64,000 bases of DNA from Acinetobacter calcoaceticus ANC 3811 (GTDB lineage Bacteria > Pseudomonadota > Gammaproteobacteria > Pseudomonadales > Moraxellaceae), in the NCBI RefSeq assembly GCF_000399665.1, contig NZ_KB976986.1, positions 1,336,240-1,400,239 of the forward strand, in the 5' to 3' direction. The first letter of the stretch is position 1, and each line of letters starts with the position of its first letter. Positions 1-8,963 of the stretch are shown in pieces. The notes beneath the pieces are model-generated. The model worked only from the letters and a program-made list of their open reading frames with translations, did not search any database and was not told the origin of the DNA. The position numbers and the translations under genes are program-made.

Positions 1-1
1 T

Positions 2-82
2 CCTGGTCGGAATTGGTCTATGTCTCGGGATAAATTAAGTAAAAACCCTTTTAGGTGGGATCAGCCAACAATAGTTAAGTAA
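2..82 (+). CDS. C-terminal end of a UmuC-like Y-family polymerase subunit (partial)
   Basis: An open frame enters from the left edge and stops at 80-82. It encodes 26 residues ending in a W-x-M-x-R-x-x-L-S then R-W-D-Q then I-V-K pattern. UmuC-type DNA polymerase V subunits commonly end in a similar W-M-R-LS-RWDE-VVK pattern, and Acinetobacter prophages often carry umuDC. The assignment rests on this short tail alone. It could be another protein's end. Confidence 0.4.
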   Translation, partial: PGRNWSMSRDKLSKNPFRWDQPTIVK

Positions 83-398
83 TATATGAATAAAATAAGG
101 ATAAATTTTATAAGTCTTGAAAAAAATTAATTTTTAATACTTCTTCTGAAATATTTTACACAAATTACAACTTCTGGTTAAGAAGGCAGAATATATCCAA
201 TATTTTTAATAGTGTAGAATCTTTTTTATTTAACTTATGATAAGTTAATTTGAATTGAGAGCATCACAAAAATCTAAGGTAAGAAGATGCCTCATTTACA
301 AGAAATATTTTTCCAATTGAAAATATACAGCGCAATTTACCAAACCAATAGCACTAAATTAGATTTAAAGTTTCACTTACTAATTAGGAATAAAACTT
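83..398. other. Non-coding AT-rich spacer
   Basis: No open frame with a credible start and ribosome binding site is visible. The stretch is very AT-rich and separates the end of the UmuC-like gene from the 425-codon gene. It probably contains the promoter of the latter, but many AT-rich hexamers fit equally well and I cannot choose one. Confidence 0.6.
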
Positions 399-1676
399 AT
401 GAATAAAATTGAAATAATTGAGTCTATTTTATTAGATCTAAAAGAAAATCGACAAATTGTAAATGCTATCTTGAGTTTTGAAAAAGAATATAACCATGGG
501 ATGATGAACGATCTACCTTATGAGGCTAGAAACAATTTTTATGAATTTTTTAGTGATTTTAAGTACAACAAGAAATATATAAAAAATGATGATTTAGAAA
601 ATATTCATTATCTAATCAATAATTTATCAAATCATCTTGATGAATATTTATCAAATAATTCAGGTAAAACTCGAACTGCTCTTTTAACAATTATAAATAG
701 CATGAGAACACTACCAAATATTAAAACATTTGATTTTTTACCTGTAGAGAGCTTCTCACAAAAGAGCAAAAGTAAGAATTCTCAATATATTGATCGCGGT
801 ATCCTTTTATACCCTGGTAACGTGCAAGCAACCCAAAATGGTTTTACTCTGACTGAAGGAATGTCACAAGAAGATATGTTTTATTATGCGTTGTATTGGG
901 ACAAAATAGTTGTATCTAGCAGCGTAGTCAATATCGATCTCCCTTGTGATTTAGAATTTATGCGTCAAGGTGTATTAGAAAAACTATATTCTTTACAGTA
1001 TCCAAAGAACTCACCTTACAAGTCTGGTGGTAATATACAAAATTTTGCAAGTCATGAACTTTGGGTTTTTGGTGATGTTGCCTCAGAAAAATTAAGAGCA
1101 GAAGGTGAAGATTGGACTATATGCCATGCAAATGGAGAGCCACAATATATGCCTGAGCATAAGAAAGATGCAAACATGACAAGGCTGCGTTTGTCTAAGT
1201 GCTTGCCCTATCCTATCGTCAATGATGAAAATAGTGTAGAAAAATTATTAAATTTTAAACTCAAAAGATCTGCAGAATTAGCAGCCTTACATGAGTCTAT
1301 TGATAACTTAATAGTCAAATTACCTAAAAATACGCTTCATGCTTTAAAAGAAAGTGAAATTAAACGTTTTAACAATGCTGTAGAAGAGTTAGATAAAACC
1401 TTATTGGAGCGATTCGCATTCACAGACAAAAGAAGTGTAGAATTTAATCTTAATTTTGATCCAATTAATATAATAGAGAGAGTTGGGGCAATTGGTACTG
1501 CTATTCTAGCGGATAATGGATTGAATACAGGCTTTCCTTACCTTACTACTGCAACTTTTTTAACTTCTTTAATATCTATACAGAAGGTTTTTGGTGTTAC
1601 TTTTAATCAATATGCTAAAGATGATATTAAACTTGAATATATATCAAAAGCAAAGTCTGCGAATATAATTCCATAA
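399..1676 (+). CDS. Hypothetical 425-aa protein, accessory gene at prophage lysis end
   Basis: The ATG is preceded by GGA about ten bases upstream. The protein looks soluble, with no signal peptide or membrane segment. Residues 1-115 are charged and helical. Around residue 133 it has R-G-I-L-L-Y-P, followed about 30 residues later by Y-A-L-Y-W-D-K-I-V-V. This recalls DUF6236-type proteins, whose function is unknown; the match is from memory and weak. It is transcribed rightward, opposite to the lysis genes, and is monocistronic here. The codon use is very AT-rich, as for a lysogenically expressed moron. A role in host interaction or defence is only inference from position. Confidence 0.75.
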   Translation: MNKIEIIESILLDLKENRQIVNAILSFEKEYNHGMMNDLPYEARNNFYEFFSDFKYNKKYIKNDDLENIHYLINNLSNHLDEYLSNNSGKTRTALLTIINSMRTLPNIKTFDFLPVESFSQKSKSKNSQYIDRGILLYPGNVQATQNGFTLTEGMSQEDMFYYALYWDKIVVSSSVVNIDLPCDLEFMRQGVLEKLYSLQYPKNSPYKSGGNIQNFASHELWVFGDVASEKLRAEGEDWTICHANGEPQYMPEHKKDANMTRLRLSKCLPYPIVNDENSVEKLLNFKLKRSAELAALHESIDNLIVKLPKNTLHALKESEIKRFNNAVEELDKTLLERFAFTDKRSVEFNLNFDPINIIERVGAIGTAILADNGLNTGFPYLTTATFLTSLISIQKVFGVTFNQYAKDDIKLEYISKAKSANIIP

Positions 1677-1725
1677 CTCTTCACTATGGTAGTTTTGGAA
1701 ATACCATGAAATAAAAGGTGAAGAG
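1677..1725 (+). other. Two-tier hairpin directly after the 425-aa gene
   Basis: CTCTTCAC (1677-1684) pairs with GTGAAGAG (1718-1725), and inside it ATGGTA (1686-1691) pairs with TACCAT (1702-1707). It starts at the base after the stop codon. There is no T-tract, so it may stabilise the 3' end or act as a weak terminator. The bases just after it read AAAAGGAG but no gene follows. Confidence 0.5.
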
Positions 1726-1841
1726 AAAAGGAGAATAATATATAAAATTTGAATTATTTTTTTCATCTTAAATTACCTAATAAATTTCATAAAATGCTTT
1801 AACACTAAACTCAACATTCACGTTTTTTTGATCATATGAAC

Positions 1842-1867
1842 TGTGCATTCTGATAATAGAATGCACA
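1842..1867. terminator. Perfect 10-bp hairpin beyond the endolysin gene
   Basis: TGTGCATTCT and AGAATGCACA form a perfect stem with a six-base loop, 18 bases past the endolysin stop. No T-run follows on either strand. It may end or protect the late leftward transcript where it meets the convergent moron gene. Confidence 0.45.
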
Positions 1868-1885
1868 ATAAAACTCGAACCCTCA

Positions 1886-2428
1886 TTACGAAACCCGATT
1901 AGATATCCAGCCAAAGAAAAATTGCTCTTGGCTTGGATTACGCTCACAAATTTCGATGTAGCGCTGCCCTTGCATGATATTAAGTACTCGCACTAATACC
2001 TTCTCGCCTTCTTTCCCTCTTTTGACCAGATAAGTTTTAAATGCATTTAATGTAGCTGGCCCATAAATTCCATCTACAGTTAGATCTGGCCAACCTGCTT
2101 TACCTTGGTTGTTTAGCAAGTTCAAAGCTCGTTGTAAAAGAGGTTTTGCAAAGCCGGTGCCACAATTTACTCCTGTGTCTAATAACTCCTCAGCTACTGC
2201 AGAAGAAACGGCGTTCACCTGGTCAAAACGCGGCGAGATCCAGTATTGTTTCCGATAAATAGACTTGGCGATATCAAGTGGTAAATCCTTCATGTTTCCT
2301 TTGAATCCGTTTGCTCGAACAACAGCTTCGGTAATACCGTATTTTGTTGCACCACCACGGTCCGCGGGGTTATTTACATAACCACCTTCACGCTTAATGA
2401 GTTCTTCAAGATATTGTTCGATGTTCAT
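1886..2428 (-). CDS. Endolysin, GH108 N-acetylmuramidase family
   Basis: The 180-aa product should cleave peptidoglycan at the end of the lytic cycle. The N-terminal glycoside hydrolase 108 domain carries the E-G-G-Y motif with candidate catalytic Glu14, followed by N-N-P-A-D-R-G-G-A-T-K-Y-G-I-T. The C-terminal half (from about residue 95) resembles the peptidoglycan-binding domain PG_binding_3, with V-D-G-I-Y-G-P-A-T. There is no obvious signal peptide, so export probably needs the holin just upstream. Length is typical of the family. It is the last gene of the leftward late operon. Confidence 0.92.
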   Translation of the reverse strand: MNIEQYLEELIKREGGYVNNPADRGGATKYGITEAVVRANGFKGNMKDLPLDIAKSIYRKQYWISPRFDQVNAVSSAVAEELLDTGVNCGTGFAKPLLQRALNLLNNQGKAGWPDLTVDGIYGPATLNAFKTYLVKRGKEGEKVLVRVLNIMQGQRYIEICERNPSQEQFFFGWISNRVS

Positions 2429-2446
2429 TTCGTTTTTCCTCAGATA

Positions 2447-2468
2447 ATAAAAAACCGCCTTTCGGCGG
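2447..2468 (-). terminator. Rho-independent terminator between holin and endolysin
   Basis: On the minus strand a 5-bp GC stem (CCGCC, loop GAAA, GGCGG) is followed by a T-run. It lies just upstream of the endolysin start, so readthrough or a separate promoter is needed for lysin expression. Confidence 0.75.
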
Positions 2469-2470
2469 CA

Positions 2471-2860
2471 TTAACTGTTTTCGATATCTTTTCTGGCTTT
2501 CTTTACTTCTTTAATTACTTCGACAATCGTCTTACCTTCCTGTTTATCAATAAAGTTAAAGATCCACCGGACTAAAGCCCATCCGGGAATTCCGCAAATA
2601 AAGAAAAACCCGCCAAGAGCGATCATTCCCCAAATATCAGTAATCCACTCATGAAGCCCCCACTTCACAATAATGAATGATCCGCCCGCCAGACTTGACA
2701 CAACTGTACAAATCAGCCCCACGGCCCATTCTTGTGGTGAGCGTGGCATACGTGTCATCAAAACAACTGCTGCAACTAAAGCGACTGCTAAAGTCACCAT
2801 AATTGCCGCACCATAAAATTTTAAAAGTGCTGTTAAACCGCTTGTTGAAACTGGTTCCAT
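2471..2860 (-). CDS. Putative holin
   Basis: The 129-aa protein has about three hydrophobic segments (roughly residues 16-35, 46-67 and 77-98) and a charged Lys/Glu-rich C-terminal tail. This is the layout of phage holins of the three-helix type. It sits directly upstream of the endolysin, the usual position for a protein that permeabilises the inner membrane and controls lysis timing. I recognise the family by layout and position; no catalytic motif is expected. Confidence 0.8.
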   Translation of the reverse strand: MEPVSTSGLTALLKFYGAAIMVTLAVALVAAVVLMTRMPRSPQEWAVGLICTVVSSLAGGSFIIVKWGLHEWITDIWGMIALGGFFFICGIPGWALVRWIFNFIDKQEGKTIVEVIKEVKKARKDIENS

Positions 2861-2886
2861 TAATAATCTCTCCAGAGTTTAGATAA

Positions 2887-2918
2887 TAAAAAAGCCCTAG
2901 CTTTTAGGCTTAGGGCTT
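2887..2918 (-). terminator. Rho-independent terminator upstream of holin
   Basis: On the minus strand AAGCCCTA pairs with TAGGGCTT, followed by a T-run. It lies between the small 84-codon gene and the holin. Confidence 0.75.
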
Positions 2919-2936
2919 AAGTGGTTTAATTAAAAT

Positions 2937-3191
2937 TTATTGTGAAGTACCTATTTCGAAAGCTTCATCTTCAGTATCAGCAAAGCCTATGATTTCGCGC
3001 TCATATTCAGGTTCTTGTAACCCTTCCCAACGAAGTAAACTTTTTGTTTCGTCGTAAAGATAATTTTCATCACCGACAAGCAAACCATCTAAACTTTTAT
3101 AAACTACGAAGGGTTTGCCTGTCGGTTCACCTTCTTTAAGCTTCCCTATAAAAATCGGATGACCTGTTGTTTTATAAGATACATAATACAT
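2937..3191 (-). CDS. Hypothetical small protein after tailspike gene
   Basis: The 84-aa acidic protein starts M-Y-Y-V-S-Y-K-T-T-G-H-P and has no signal peptide or membrane segment. I chose the ATG at 3191 because AGGG lies eight to nine bases upstream; a TTG at 3206 overlapping the tailspike stop is possible. It is a few bases downstream of the tailspike gene, where a chaperone or tail accessory protein is often encoded. No family recognised. Confidence 0.7.
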   Translation of the reverse strand: MYYVSYKTTGHPIFIGKLKEGEPTGKPFVVYKSLDGLLVGDENYLYDETKSLLRWEGLQEPEYEREIIGFADTEDEAFEIGTSQ

Positions 3192-3202
3192 TTCATTAAC
3201 CC

Positions 3203-5320
3203 TCAATATAAAAACTTGCCTTTGGCAGTGATGTCAAAGTTAATACCCGCATTTTCAACTGAAATATTTGAAAAACTGTATATTTTGGCAGATGAAGTGC
3301 CAGCACTTGTGGCTTTGATTTGCACACTAACATTATCGAAAATCATTGGGCTTAATCGTGGCTGAGCAACAAATGGCTTTGGATAAGTCCATTGAATATC
3401 AGCAGTTTTAAACCCACCAGTTGCCGTAGTAGTAACAGGCAGGGTGGCTGTTACACGGATTGTGCACTCCATTGTGCCATCAGAATTTCGTATCCATGAT
3501 CCATTCGATTCGGTAGTGCCGCTAGACGGAAATACTTGTTTAGCTACACCAGCTAACCCTGCATCTCCAGCAATTAAAATAATAGAATCAGGAACGGCAA
3601 ATTTAGGCCTTGTAATCTGTATAAATGAAGGTTTGACTGCGGAAGCACCAGCAGAATAATTTAAAAGACGATCAAAAATTGGTGCACTCCCAACAAGTTC
3701 GAATCCGTCTAAAATAACATTACTACTTACAGGCAAATTAAATGCAGCCAATATTCCCACCATATTTGGATTTCCTTCAAACTTAATGTCTTGAAGAACT
3801 AATGTTGTTGGTTCTGATGCCTTTTGAATTGTAGAAGATGCAAGCCATCCTAAAATATACGAAGCCCCTCCACTTGTTACCACTTCATTGTTAATACTTT
3901 CTACGCGTCCACCAATTAGCTGTGACAATCCGATTGGAACTCGAATATCACCCGGGTGAACGTGAATCTTATTATTAATAGCTTTAGGGTTACGTCCTGA
4001 TAAACTTATACGGCCTTTAATATAATTGTCTCGATAATGACAATCTATTGTGTTGCCATGCATATCAGCCGCATGTAGCAATGACGTAGGAGAGTTTTCA
4101 ATAGTCATTTTCTCACAGTGAATACGACGATTTGGAGCAGCCATATCCGTGTCATCTCCACCGATTGCACACCCATGTCTTGCACCAAATACATAATCTG
4201 CTTCAACAAGAATATCTTGACTATTACCTATGATGATTCCGTAATCAGTTCCACTACCAGACAGATTAACCTTGATATGCCTTCCGCCAGCAATATAGGA
4301 ACTATAGGAACGATCGAGATTAAATGAGTTCTGTGCACCAGATGATGTGGAGGGGTTTTCTGAGTTAAAGTCAAAATAACTATATGCTGATAGTGAAATC
4401 TTTATGGCACTTAATCCACTGCTTTTAAATTTGACACCTCGAATATCAAGTATGATCGGATTAACTTTCCAGACCTTATCTTGGATACCAGCTGGGTAAC
4501 TGGTTTCTAACATGGATTCTAAAGTAATAACGTTTCCTGAAGATGCCTCTACTGTCTTATATTCACCGTCGTAATAGTAAGATTCATGAGATGATAACGA
4601 AGAAACTCGACTATTATGAATAGCAATCAAGTCACCTTTATTCAAAACTGCATTTTGATTTAATGTAATTGTCTTGCTATTCCTTGATGCAGAAAAAGAT
4701 ATATAGCCCAACTGCTCCTTAGTGCCTGAAAATGTTATGTAATTATTTTCACTAATAAACTTGCAGTTGCCACTAATAACAAGCTTCTGATTGGGTGCAT
4801 TTACTAGAATATTGCTGTTATATAGATACTCCGAATAGGAAGGATCATTAAATGTAGCTTTATTTGCTACCATGAAGATAAAACAGTTACGGATAGCCTG
4901 TGCATCATCAGTAACACCATCACCTTTAGCCCCAAACATTTTTGGATTTACATAATTGATGATTGTCAGGTTTAAATTATTCTGAGAATCATTAAACTGC
5001 TTTTGGGTACTACCTGCGTAAGCTACTAAATCAGCTGTCCAACCATTCGAACCCGCTCCAGCAGCTGCGGCAGCTTCAATAGCCTCATCAAAAGCTGAAG
5101 TACGATCTAATATCTTTTGCTCAAGCAGGTTAATGGTTTCTAATGCTTCTTGGATCGTAATTTCACCATCTTCAGCTACTTTATTTAACTGAGTAAGAAT
5201 CTCATCTAACGTAGTACCATCTACCTTTCCATCAAGTAAAGGAAGTATTTTTCTTAGAATCGCTAAGATATCCGATGCATTATTAATATTCGCTAATACC
5301 GCATTCCAGTTTGTTGCCAT
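3203..5320 (-). CDS. Tailspike with pectate-lyase-like beta-helix (probable capsule depolymerase)
   Basis: The 705-aa protein has an N-terminal helical virion-attachment part. It also has a short N-G-W-T-A-D-L-V segment (about residues 92-99) of the kind seen in Acinetobacter tailspikes. From about residue 124, F-G-A-K-G-D-G-V-T-D-D-A is the start of a right-handed beta-helix of the pectate lyase 3 superfamily. Such proteins bind and usually cut a specific capsular polysaccharide. The C-terminal 130 residues look like a separate beta-rich trimerisation or carbohydrate-binding part. The ATG at 5320 has GGAGA eight bases upstream, so longer TTG starts are rejected. Substrate type cannot be read from sequence alone. 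Confidence 0.88.
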   Translation of the reverse strand: MATNWNAVLANINNASDILAILRKILPLLDGKVDGTTLDEILTQLNKVAEDGEITIQEALETINLLEQKILDRTSAFDEAIEAAAAAGAGSNGWTADLVAYAGSTQKQFNDSQNNLNLTIINYVNPKMFGAKGDGVTDDAQAIRNCFIFMVANKATFNDPSYSEYLYNSNILVNAPNQKLVISGNCKFISENNYITFSGTKEQLGYISFSASRNSKTITLNQNAVLNKGDLIAIHNSRVSSLSSHESYYYDGEYKTVEASSGNVITLESMLETSYPAGIQDKVWKVNPIILDIRGVKFKSSGLSAIKISLSAYSYFDFNSENPSTSSGAQNSFNLDRSYSSYIAGGRHIKVNLSGSGTDYGIIIGNSQDILVEADYVFGARHGCAIGGDDTDMAAPNRRIHCEKMTIENSPTSLLHAADMHGNTIDCHYRDNYIKGRISLSGRNPKAINNKIHVHPGDIRVPIGLSQLIGGRVESINNEVVTSGGASYILGWLASSTIQKASEPTTLVLQDIKFEGNPNMVGILAAFNLPVSSNVILDGFELVGSAPIFDRLLNYSAGASAVKPSFIQITRPKFAVPDSIILIAGDAGLAGVAKQVFPSSGTTESNGSWIRNSDGTMECTIRVTATLPVTTTATGGFKTADIQWTYPKPFVAQPRLSPMIFDNVSVQIKATSAGTSSAKIYSFSNISVENAGINFDITAKGKFLY

Positions 5321-5337
5321 AACAAAATCTCCACGCA

Positions 5338-5362
5338 ACAAAAAACCGCCGGAAGGCGGTTT
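5338..5362 (-). terminator. Rho-independent terminator between tail fibre and tailspike
   Basis: On the minus strand AAACCGCC, loop TTCC, GGCGGTTT is followed by more T. It lies just in front of the tailspike ribosome binding site, which suggests the spike has its own promoter or depends on antitermination. Confidence 0.8.
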
Positions 5363-5382
5363 GAAAAATTAAATGAATCAGA

Positions 5383-6126
5383 TTAGTAATAAACAACTAC
5401 TGTGCAAATTTTTGGTGTATACGCTCCTTGAGTGTTATCACCACCAAAGGCTCCCATCAATCTGAATTTTGTTTTTGTACGTGCAAAGTCCTCACGTTCT
5501 TGAAGGCTAACAGCAGCCGTATCATTACTTGTACCCATACACACAATCCCATAATCAGTGTCTGGAGCAGCAGCCGATAATGTAAACTCAATTTGACCAC
5601 CTCCACTATTTGATACAGAAGCAAATCCACGACTTTTGACTAAATCAAACGTTGAACCAGTTAAGCGAATTACCGCTATGGCTTTTTCACCTAAGGTTCC
5701 ACCGTCTACCGTATCAATCGTAATGTTCTGAGATCCGTCAAACGTACCACTACCCTTTACTACACCAGTAAAGTTAATAGTCCGGCTCGTTTTTAACTTG
5801 TCTGCAGAACTGGCATTACCTGTAGTGTTTTGATCACCGGCTTTATTTACCCCGGGTAAATCAATATCAGCTGTACCATCGAAAGAAATGCCGCCAATTT
5901 TTCTTGCTGTGGCTAACTTTGTAGCTGAAGCTGAGATAGCGTCTTTATCTAGTTTTTCATCAATGATTTCATTTACCTTCTTGGTAATTGAATTTAGCAA
6001 CCAGTTAAACCACTGTCGTGCCGGTTGGGTTAATGATGGAAACCCTTTGTCAAGTTCCAACCCTTCCTTGTGACTATTGTGCTCATCTGCAAGCTCTGCA
6101 AACTCTGTTAATTTTTCAATACTCAT
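5383..6126 (-). CDS. Tail fibre protein
   Basis: The 247-aa protein is low in hydrophobic core. It contains repeat-like blocks typical of phage tail fibres: A-T-K-L-A-T-A-R-K-I-G-G-I-S-F-D-G-T-A-D-I then N-A-S-S-A-D-K-L-K-T-S-R-T-I. The C-terminal 110 residues form a distinct domain. The start overlaps the end of the DUF2612 baseplate gene by 11 bases, as expected for a fibre attached to that component. It could connect the tailspike to the baseplate rather than bind host receptors itself. Confidence 0.8.
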   Translation of the reverse strand: MSIEKLTEFAELADEHNSHKEGLELDKGFPSLTQPARQWFNWLLNSITKKVNEIIDEKLDKDAISASATKLATARKIGGISFDGTADIDLPGVNKAGDQNTTGNASSADKLKTSRTINFTGVVKGSGTFDGSQNITIDTVDGGTLGEKAIAVIRLTGSTFDLVKSRGFASVSNSGGGQIEFTLSAAAPDTDYGIVCMGTSNDTAAVSLQEREDFARTKTKFRLMGAFGGDNTQGAYTPKICTVVVYY

Positions 6127-6709
6127 CTTCGCCCTCGAAAATCAGCCTTACACCAGAAGGTACAGGGAACATTAATTTAACTAACTCTCGCTCGTAAACC
6201 TCATAACTTTCTAAAAATGTGAACGTTATCGTCATATTTAAGTTGTCTATAAACTTGAATTGTTTGTCGATTACGAGAGAAATAATTTCTTTTGCTGACT
6301 GCTCGGAACAATCACTTTTATTAAGCAAAATTTTGGCTTTAATTACTTTTTTGAAAAGCTGCGGAGACATCTTCAATGCGGTATATCCACTCATACCCGA
6401 TTCACGCCAATAGCCTGATTTAATATTCGGATACTCAGTATCACGCCAAGTTAGAGAACCGGGTTGACCTTGAAATCCAAAATAAGGAACTGGCACCGCA
6501 TTAGGTATAGAGTTAGGTGCCCCTACCCAATCAGCGATAATCTGCAATTGGTCACCGGTAGCCGTATCAAGATCAAATTTATCGTTAAGGCTATTTAGAA
6601 ACTCAAGGCAATCAATTAAAGGATTAATTAATACATCTACTGTCTTTCTAAACTTTGGCTTATCTCGATGCTGGCTAGTTAGGAGGGCAATATATTTACT
6701 TGCGTCCAC
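6116..6709 (-). CDS. Baseplate protein, DUF2612 family
   Basis: The 197-aa protein matches the DUF2612 family of contractile-tail phages: D-x-A-T-G-x-Q-L-x-x-I-A-D-W-V-G-A-P around residues 48-65, then W-R-D and S-G-Y-W-R. It occupies the place of Mu gp48/P2 I-like proteins, after baseplate J and before the fibre. It starts with GTG immediately after the TAG of the J gene, with GGAGGG six bases upstream. Proposed role: linking the baseplate wedge to fibres. Confidence 0.82.
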   Translation of the reverse strand: MDASKYIALLTSQHRDKPKFRKTVDVLINPLIDCLEFLNSLNDKFDLDTATGDQLQIIADWVGAPNSIPNAVPVPYFGFQGQPGSLTWRDTEYPNIKSGYWRESGMSGYTALKMSPQLFKKVIKAKILLNKSDCSEQSAKEIISLVIDKQFKFIDNLNMTITFTFLESYEVYERELVKLMFPVPSGVRLIFEGEDEY

Positions 6710-7894
6710 CTAGAACCCTCCTGAGGTATTAATCTCGATATTGTCTGAGTCACAATAAGCGACTTCATTAAATGCAAGACTGTAATTACCTTCAATAACA
6801 ACGCCGTCCGATAGGATTTGAATAGAATCAATTTGATAGGTCTCAGAGTCTAAGTTCCCAAATAAGCCAGCAGGAATATAAAGCTTGTTGAGCATGATCC
6901 GATCACCAATATCAAGCTGGTTCACGTAATCTGCTAGGTTTTGCTTGATATTGTCTTCAATTTCTTTTGTGTATTCCGATGAACCTACGACATTCAGTTT
7001 AAAACCGATATTTCGGATATTTGGCCGATAAATTGAGACTGTTACCTCATCACCAAACACATTAGTGATGGCTACATTTACATTGCCAAACCATCCGCAC
7101 CCTAAGCTCTTCTTAACCCGCATAAGATCAGCTATTTCGTTTGCATCACCACCAGAAACAACAACACATAAACTATTAGGCGGCATGCCTAAATCATTGA
7201 CTCTGTCGCTATCGTTTTCATAAGTTTTACAACGTGAAACACCGGCTAAACTAAAAAGCCCACCCTTGATGCTATCTGTCTTTGACTGAGATGGAATTGC
7301 AACCGAAAGTGCCTGACGTTGTCGCAACTTTGCATCAACTTCAACCGACATACCTAGAGATGAGGTTGCAGGGTTATTTACTCCCCTCCAACCTCGCGTA
7401 GGTTTACCAATGGTTGTGATGGTATTGCTCAGCGCTAATATTGAGCCTGGCTTTTTCGCCTTAGCAGTAATAACAACTATTCCAGACGCTGGGATAATTA
7501 CCAGATCAGGGAACATCCATTGATTGCCATTCCGATCAAGTGCATACCCTTTTTTTATCTCAGTTCCAGGGGTGCCTGTGATTTCTAGATCTACTGTTGA
7601 AAATGTAGGTAGCTGACGTGAAATACCATTGATGGCCACATTCCTTGATAACGCATCTCCTGTTGCTGTTTTTGGTGAAAAAGTAGAGTAAAGCTTAATA
7701 AAAGCACTATTTACATCAGCTATAGCACGCGAAAAAACACCAATCATTTGACCGTCTTGGCTATCGTTTTCTAAATACGCATCTTCACCGTAAATACCCT
7801 TGTACTCAGTTTTAAGATAGTCATCGACCTCGTAATATGTAGGTGCGCTGACACCAGCATCAGTAATAACTGGCGCTACAGTTGTTAAAGTCAT
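6710..7894 (-). CDS. Baseplate J-like wedge protein (Mu gp47 family)
   Basis: The 394-aa protein has the conserved N-terminal signature of gp47/J proteins: D-G-Q-M-I-G-V-F-S-R-A-I-A-D-V-N near residue 47, then A-T-G-D-A-L-S-R-N near residue 77. It should form the baseplate wedge together with the gp25-like protein encoded just upstream, whose stop it overlaps by four bases. Length fits the family. Confidence 0.93.
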   Translation of the reverse strand: MTLTTVAPVITDAGVSAPTYYEVDDYLKTEYKGIYGEDAYLENDSQDGQMIGVFSRAIADVNSAFIKLYSTFSPKTATGDALSRNVAINGISRQLPTFSTVDLEITGTPGTEIKKGYALDRNGNQWMFPDLVIIPASGIVVITAKAKKPGSILALSNTITTIGKPTRGWRGVNNPATSSLGMSVEVDAKLRQRQALSVAIPSQSKTDSIKGGLFSLAGVSRCKTYENDSDRVNDLGMPPNSLCVVVSGGDANEIADLMRVKKSLGCGWFGNVNVAITNVFGDEVTVSIYRPNIRNIGFKLNVVGSSEYTKEIEDNIKQNLADYVNQLDIGDRIMLNKLYIPAGLFGNLDSETYQIDSIQILSDGVVIEGNYSLAFNEVAYCDSDNIEINTSGGF

Positions 7895-8277
7895 GTTGTT
7901 AAGTCCCCGTTAAGAGATACTTCGCCGAATATGGTATTCACTGTCATTGAGACAGTTAAACGGCGTGTTTCTGGATCTAGTGCGCTTTGAAAATCTACAA
8001 TGCTTTTTACGCCTGGTGTCTCAAGTACACGCTGATGTAGTGTGAGCTCATAAAGATTTTTAGATTGTTTGCCGACAATGGATTGATTCCATCCGGTACC
8101 ATCCGATGTATCTGCAAACCACTCGCCAAGCCAAAGTTTTAAGCGCGTAAAAATTGCTTGCGTCACTGTCTCTGGAGAATTAATAAGAAAATCATTCTTG
8201 CCAGATCCGAAGACATAGTCGCCATCACTTGAAAGTTTTCTATAGCGCATAAAAAAAGACGCTTTCGCGCCCCTCAT
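7891..8277 (-). CDS. Baseplate wedge protein, GpW/gp25-like
   Basis: The 128-aa protein resembles Mu gp46 and T4 gp25: an N-terminal D-F segment (K-N-D-F-L-I-N) and a C-terminal half with V-L-E-T-P-G-V-K-S-I-V-D-F near residue 85. Gp25-type proteins join wedge to sheath. No strong Shine-Dalgarno sequence is visible. A second ATG at 8250 is the alternative start. Confidence 0.85.
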   Translation of the reverse strand: MRGAKASFFMRYRKLSSDGDYVFGSGKNDFLINSPETVTQAIFTRLKLWLGEWFADTSDGTGWNQSIVGKQSKNLYELTLHQRVLETPGVKSIVDFQSALDPETRRLTVSMTVNTIFGEVSLNGDLTT

Positions 8278-8285
8278 ATTGATTT

Positions 8286-8963
8286 CTATTGTTGTGGTGG
8301 CCCCGATGTATCAGGACCAGATTTAACACCTGTAGTAATGTGCTTAATTAAGCTCACAGTCTTCGCAATAACATCTTCAAGTGACTCAATCAGACCTGTT
8401 ACTTTCAGTGTTTTTTTAATTTCTACATCACAATCGAAAACCGCTTTCTTTCCAAAAAAGTTAATAATTCCAACTGGTGTAATTTGGATCTTAGTCGCAT
8501 TGTCATCGGATCTAATTTCCAGATTTTCTGCAGAAATATTTTTAATCTTTTTGGCTTGTGATTGAGGTTTAAAGTAAGCAAAGCCATCGGATAAATCATG
8601 GTGTCGAGTATCAAAAGGATTTTGAACCCCTCCTGATTGCCACCAGAGGTCGATATTGCGCGAAGAGAAGCTAACTATACATTCATCACCAACATTGATT
8701 GGATGAGTGATAGTGAAGCCACCAGCGCAGGGAAACATCACAGGCACATCTTGCAGTATCGGAATTTCAATCATCTTGATACTACCTTCAGGAGTTCGCA
8801 CCGGCACACGGATTGATGGCTTTACTTCTACCGTCACAGCATCCGGATCATAACTAACCACTTCACAGGGTAAATTAGTCCAAATCCCTAAAACCTCCTC
8901 ACTAACCACATCTTTAATAATTTCTAGCAGATCCGGTGAACGCTCATTATTTGATAATGCCAT
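8286..8963 (-). CDS. Gp138-family membrane-puncturing spike
   Basis: The 225-aa protein has the N-terminal OB-fold part of the Gp138 spike family (about residues 20-125, including P-V-M-F-P-C-A-G-G-F and D-L-W-W-Q-S-G-G). A C-terminal beta-rich stalk follows with D-N-A-T-K-I-Q-I-T-P-V-G. It would sit at the tip of the tail tube and pierce the outer membrane. Its start codon overlaps the stop of the hub gene. Confidence 0.88.
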   Translation of the reverse strand: MALSNNERSPDLLEIIKDVVSEEVLGIWTNLPCEVVSYDPDAVTVEVKPSIRVPVRTPEGSIKMIEIPILQDVPVMFPCAGGFTITHPINVGDECIVSFSSRNIDLWWQSGGVQNPFDTRHHDLSDGFAYFKPQSQAKKIKNISAENLEIRSDDNATKIQITPVGIINFFGKKAVFDCDVEIKKTLKVTGLIESLEDVIAKTVSLIKHITTGVKSGPDTSGPPQQ

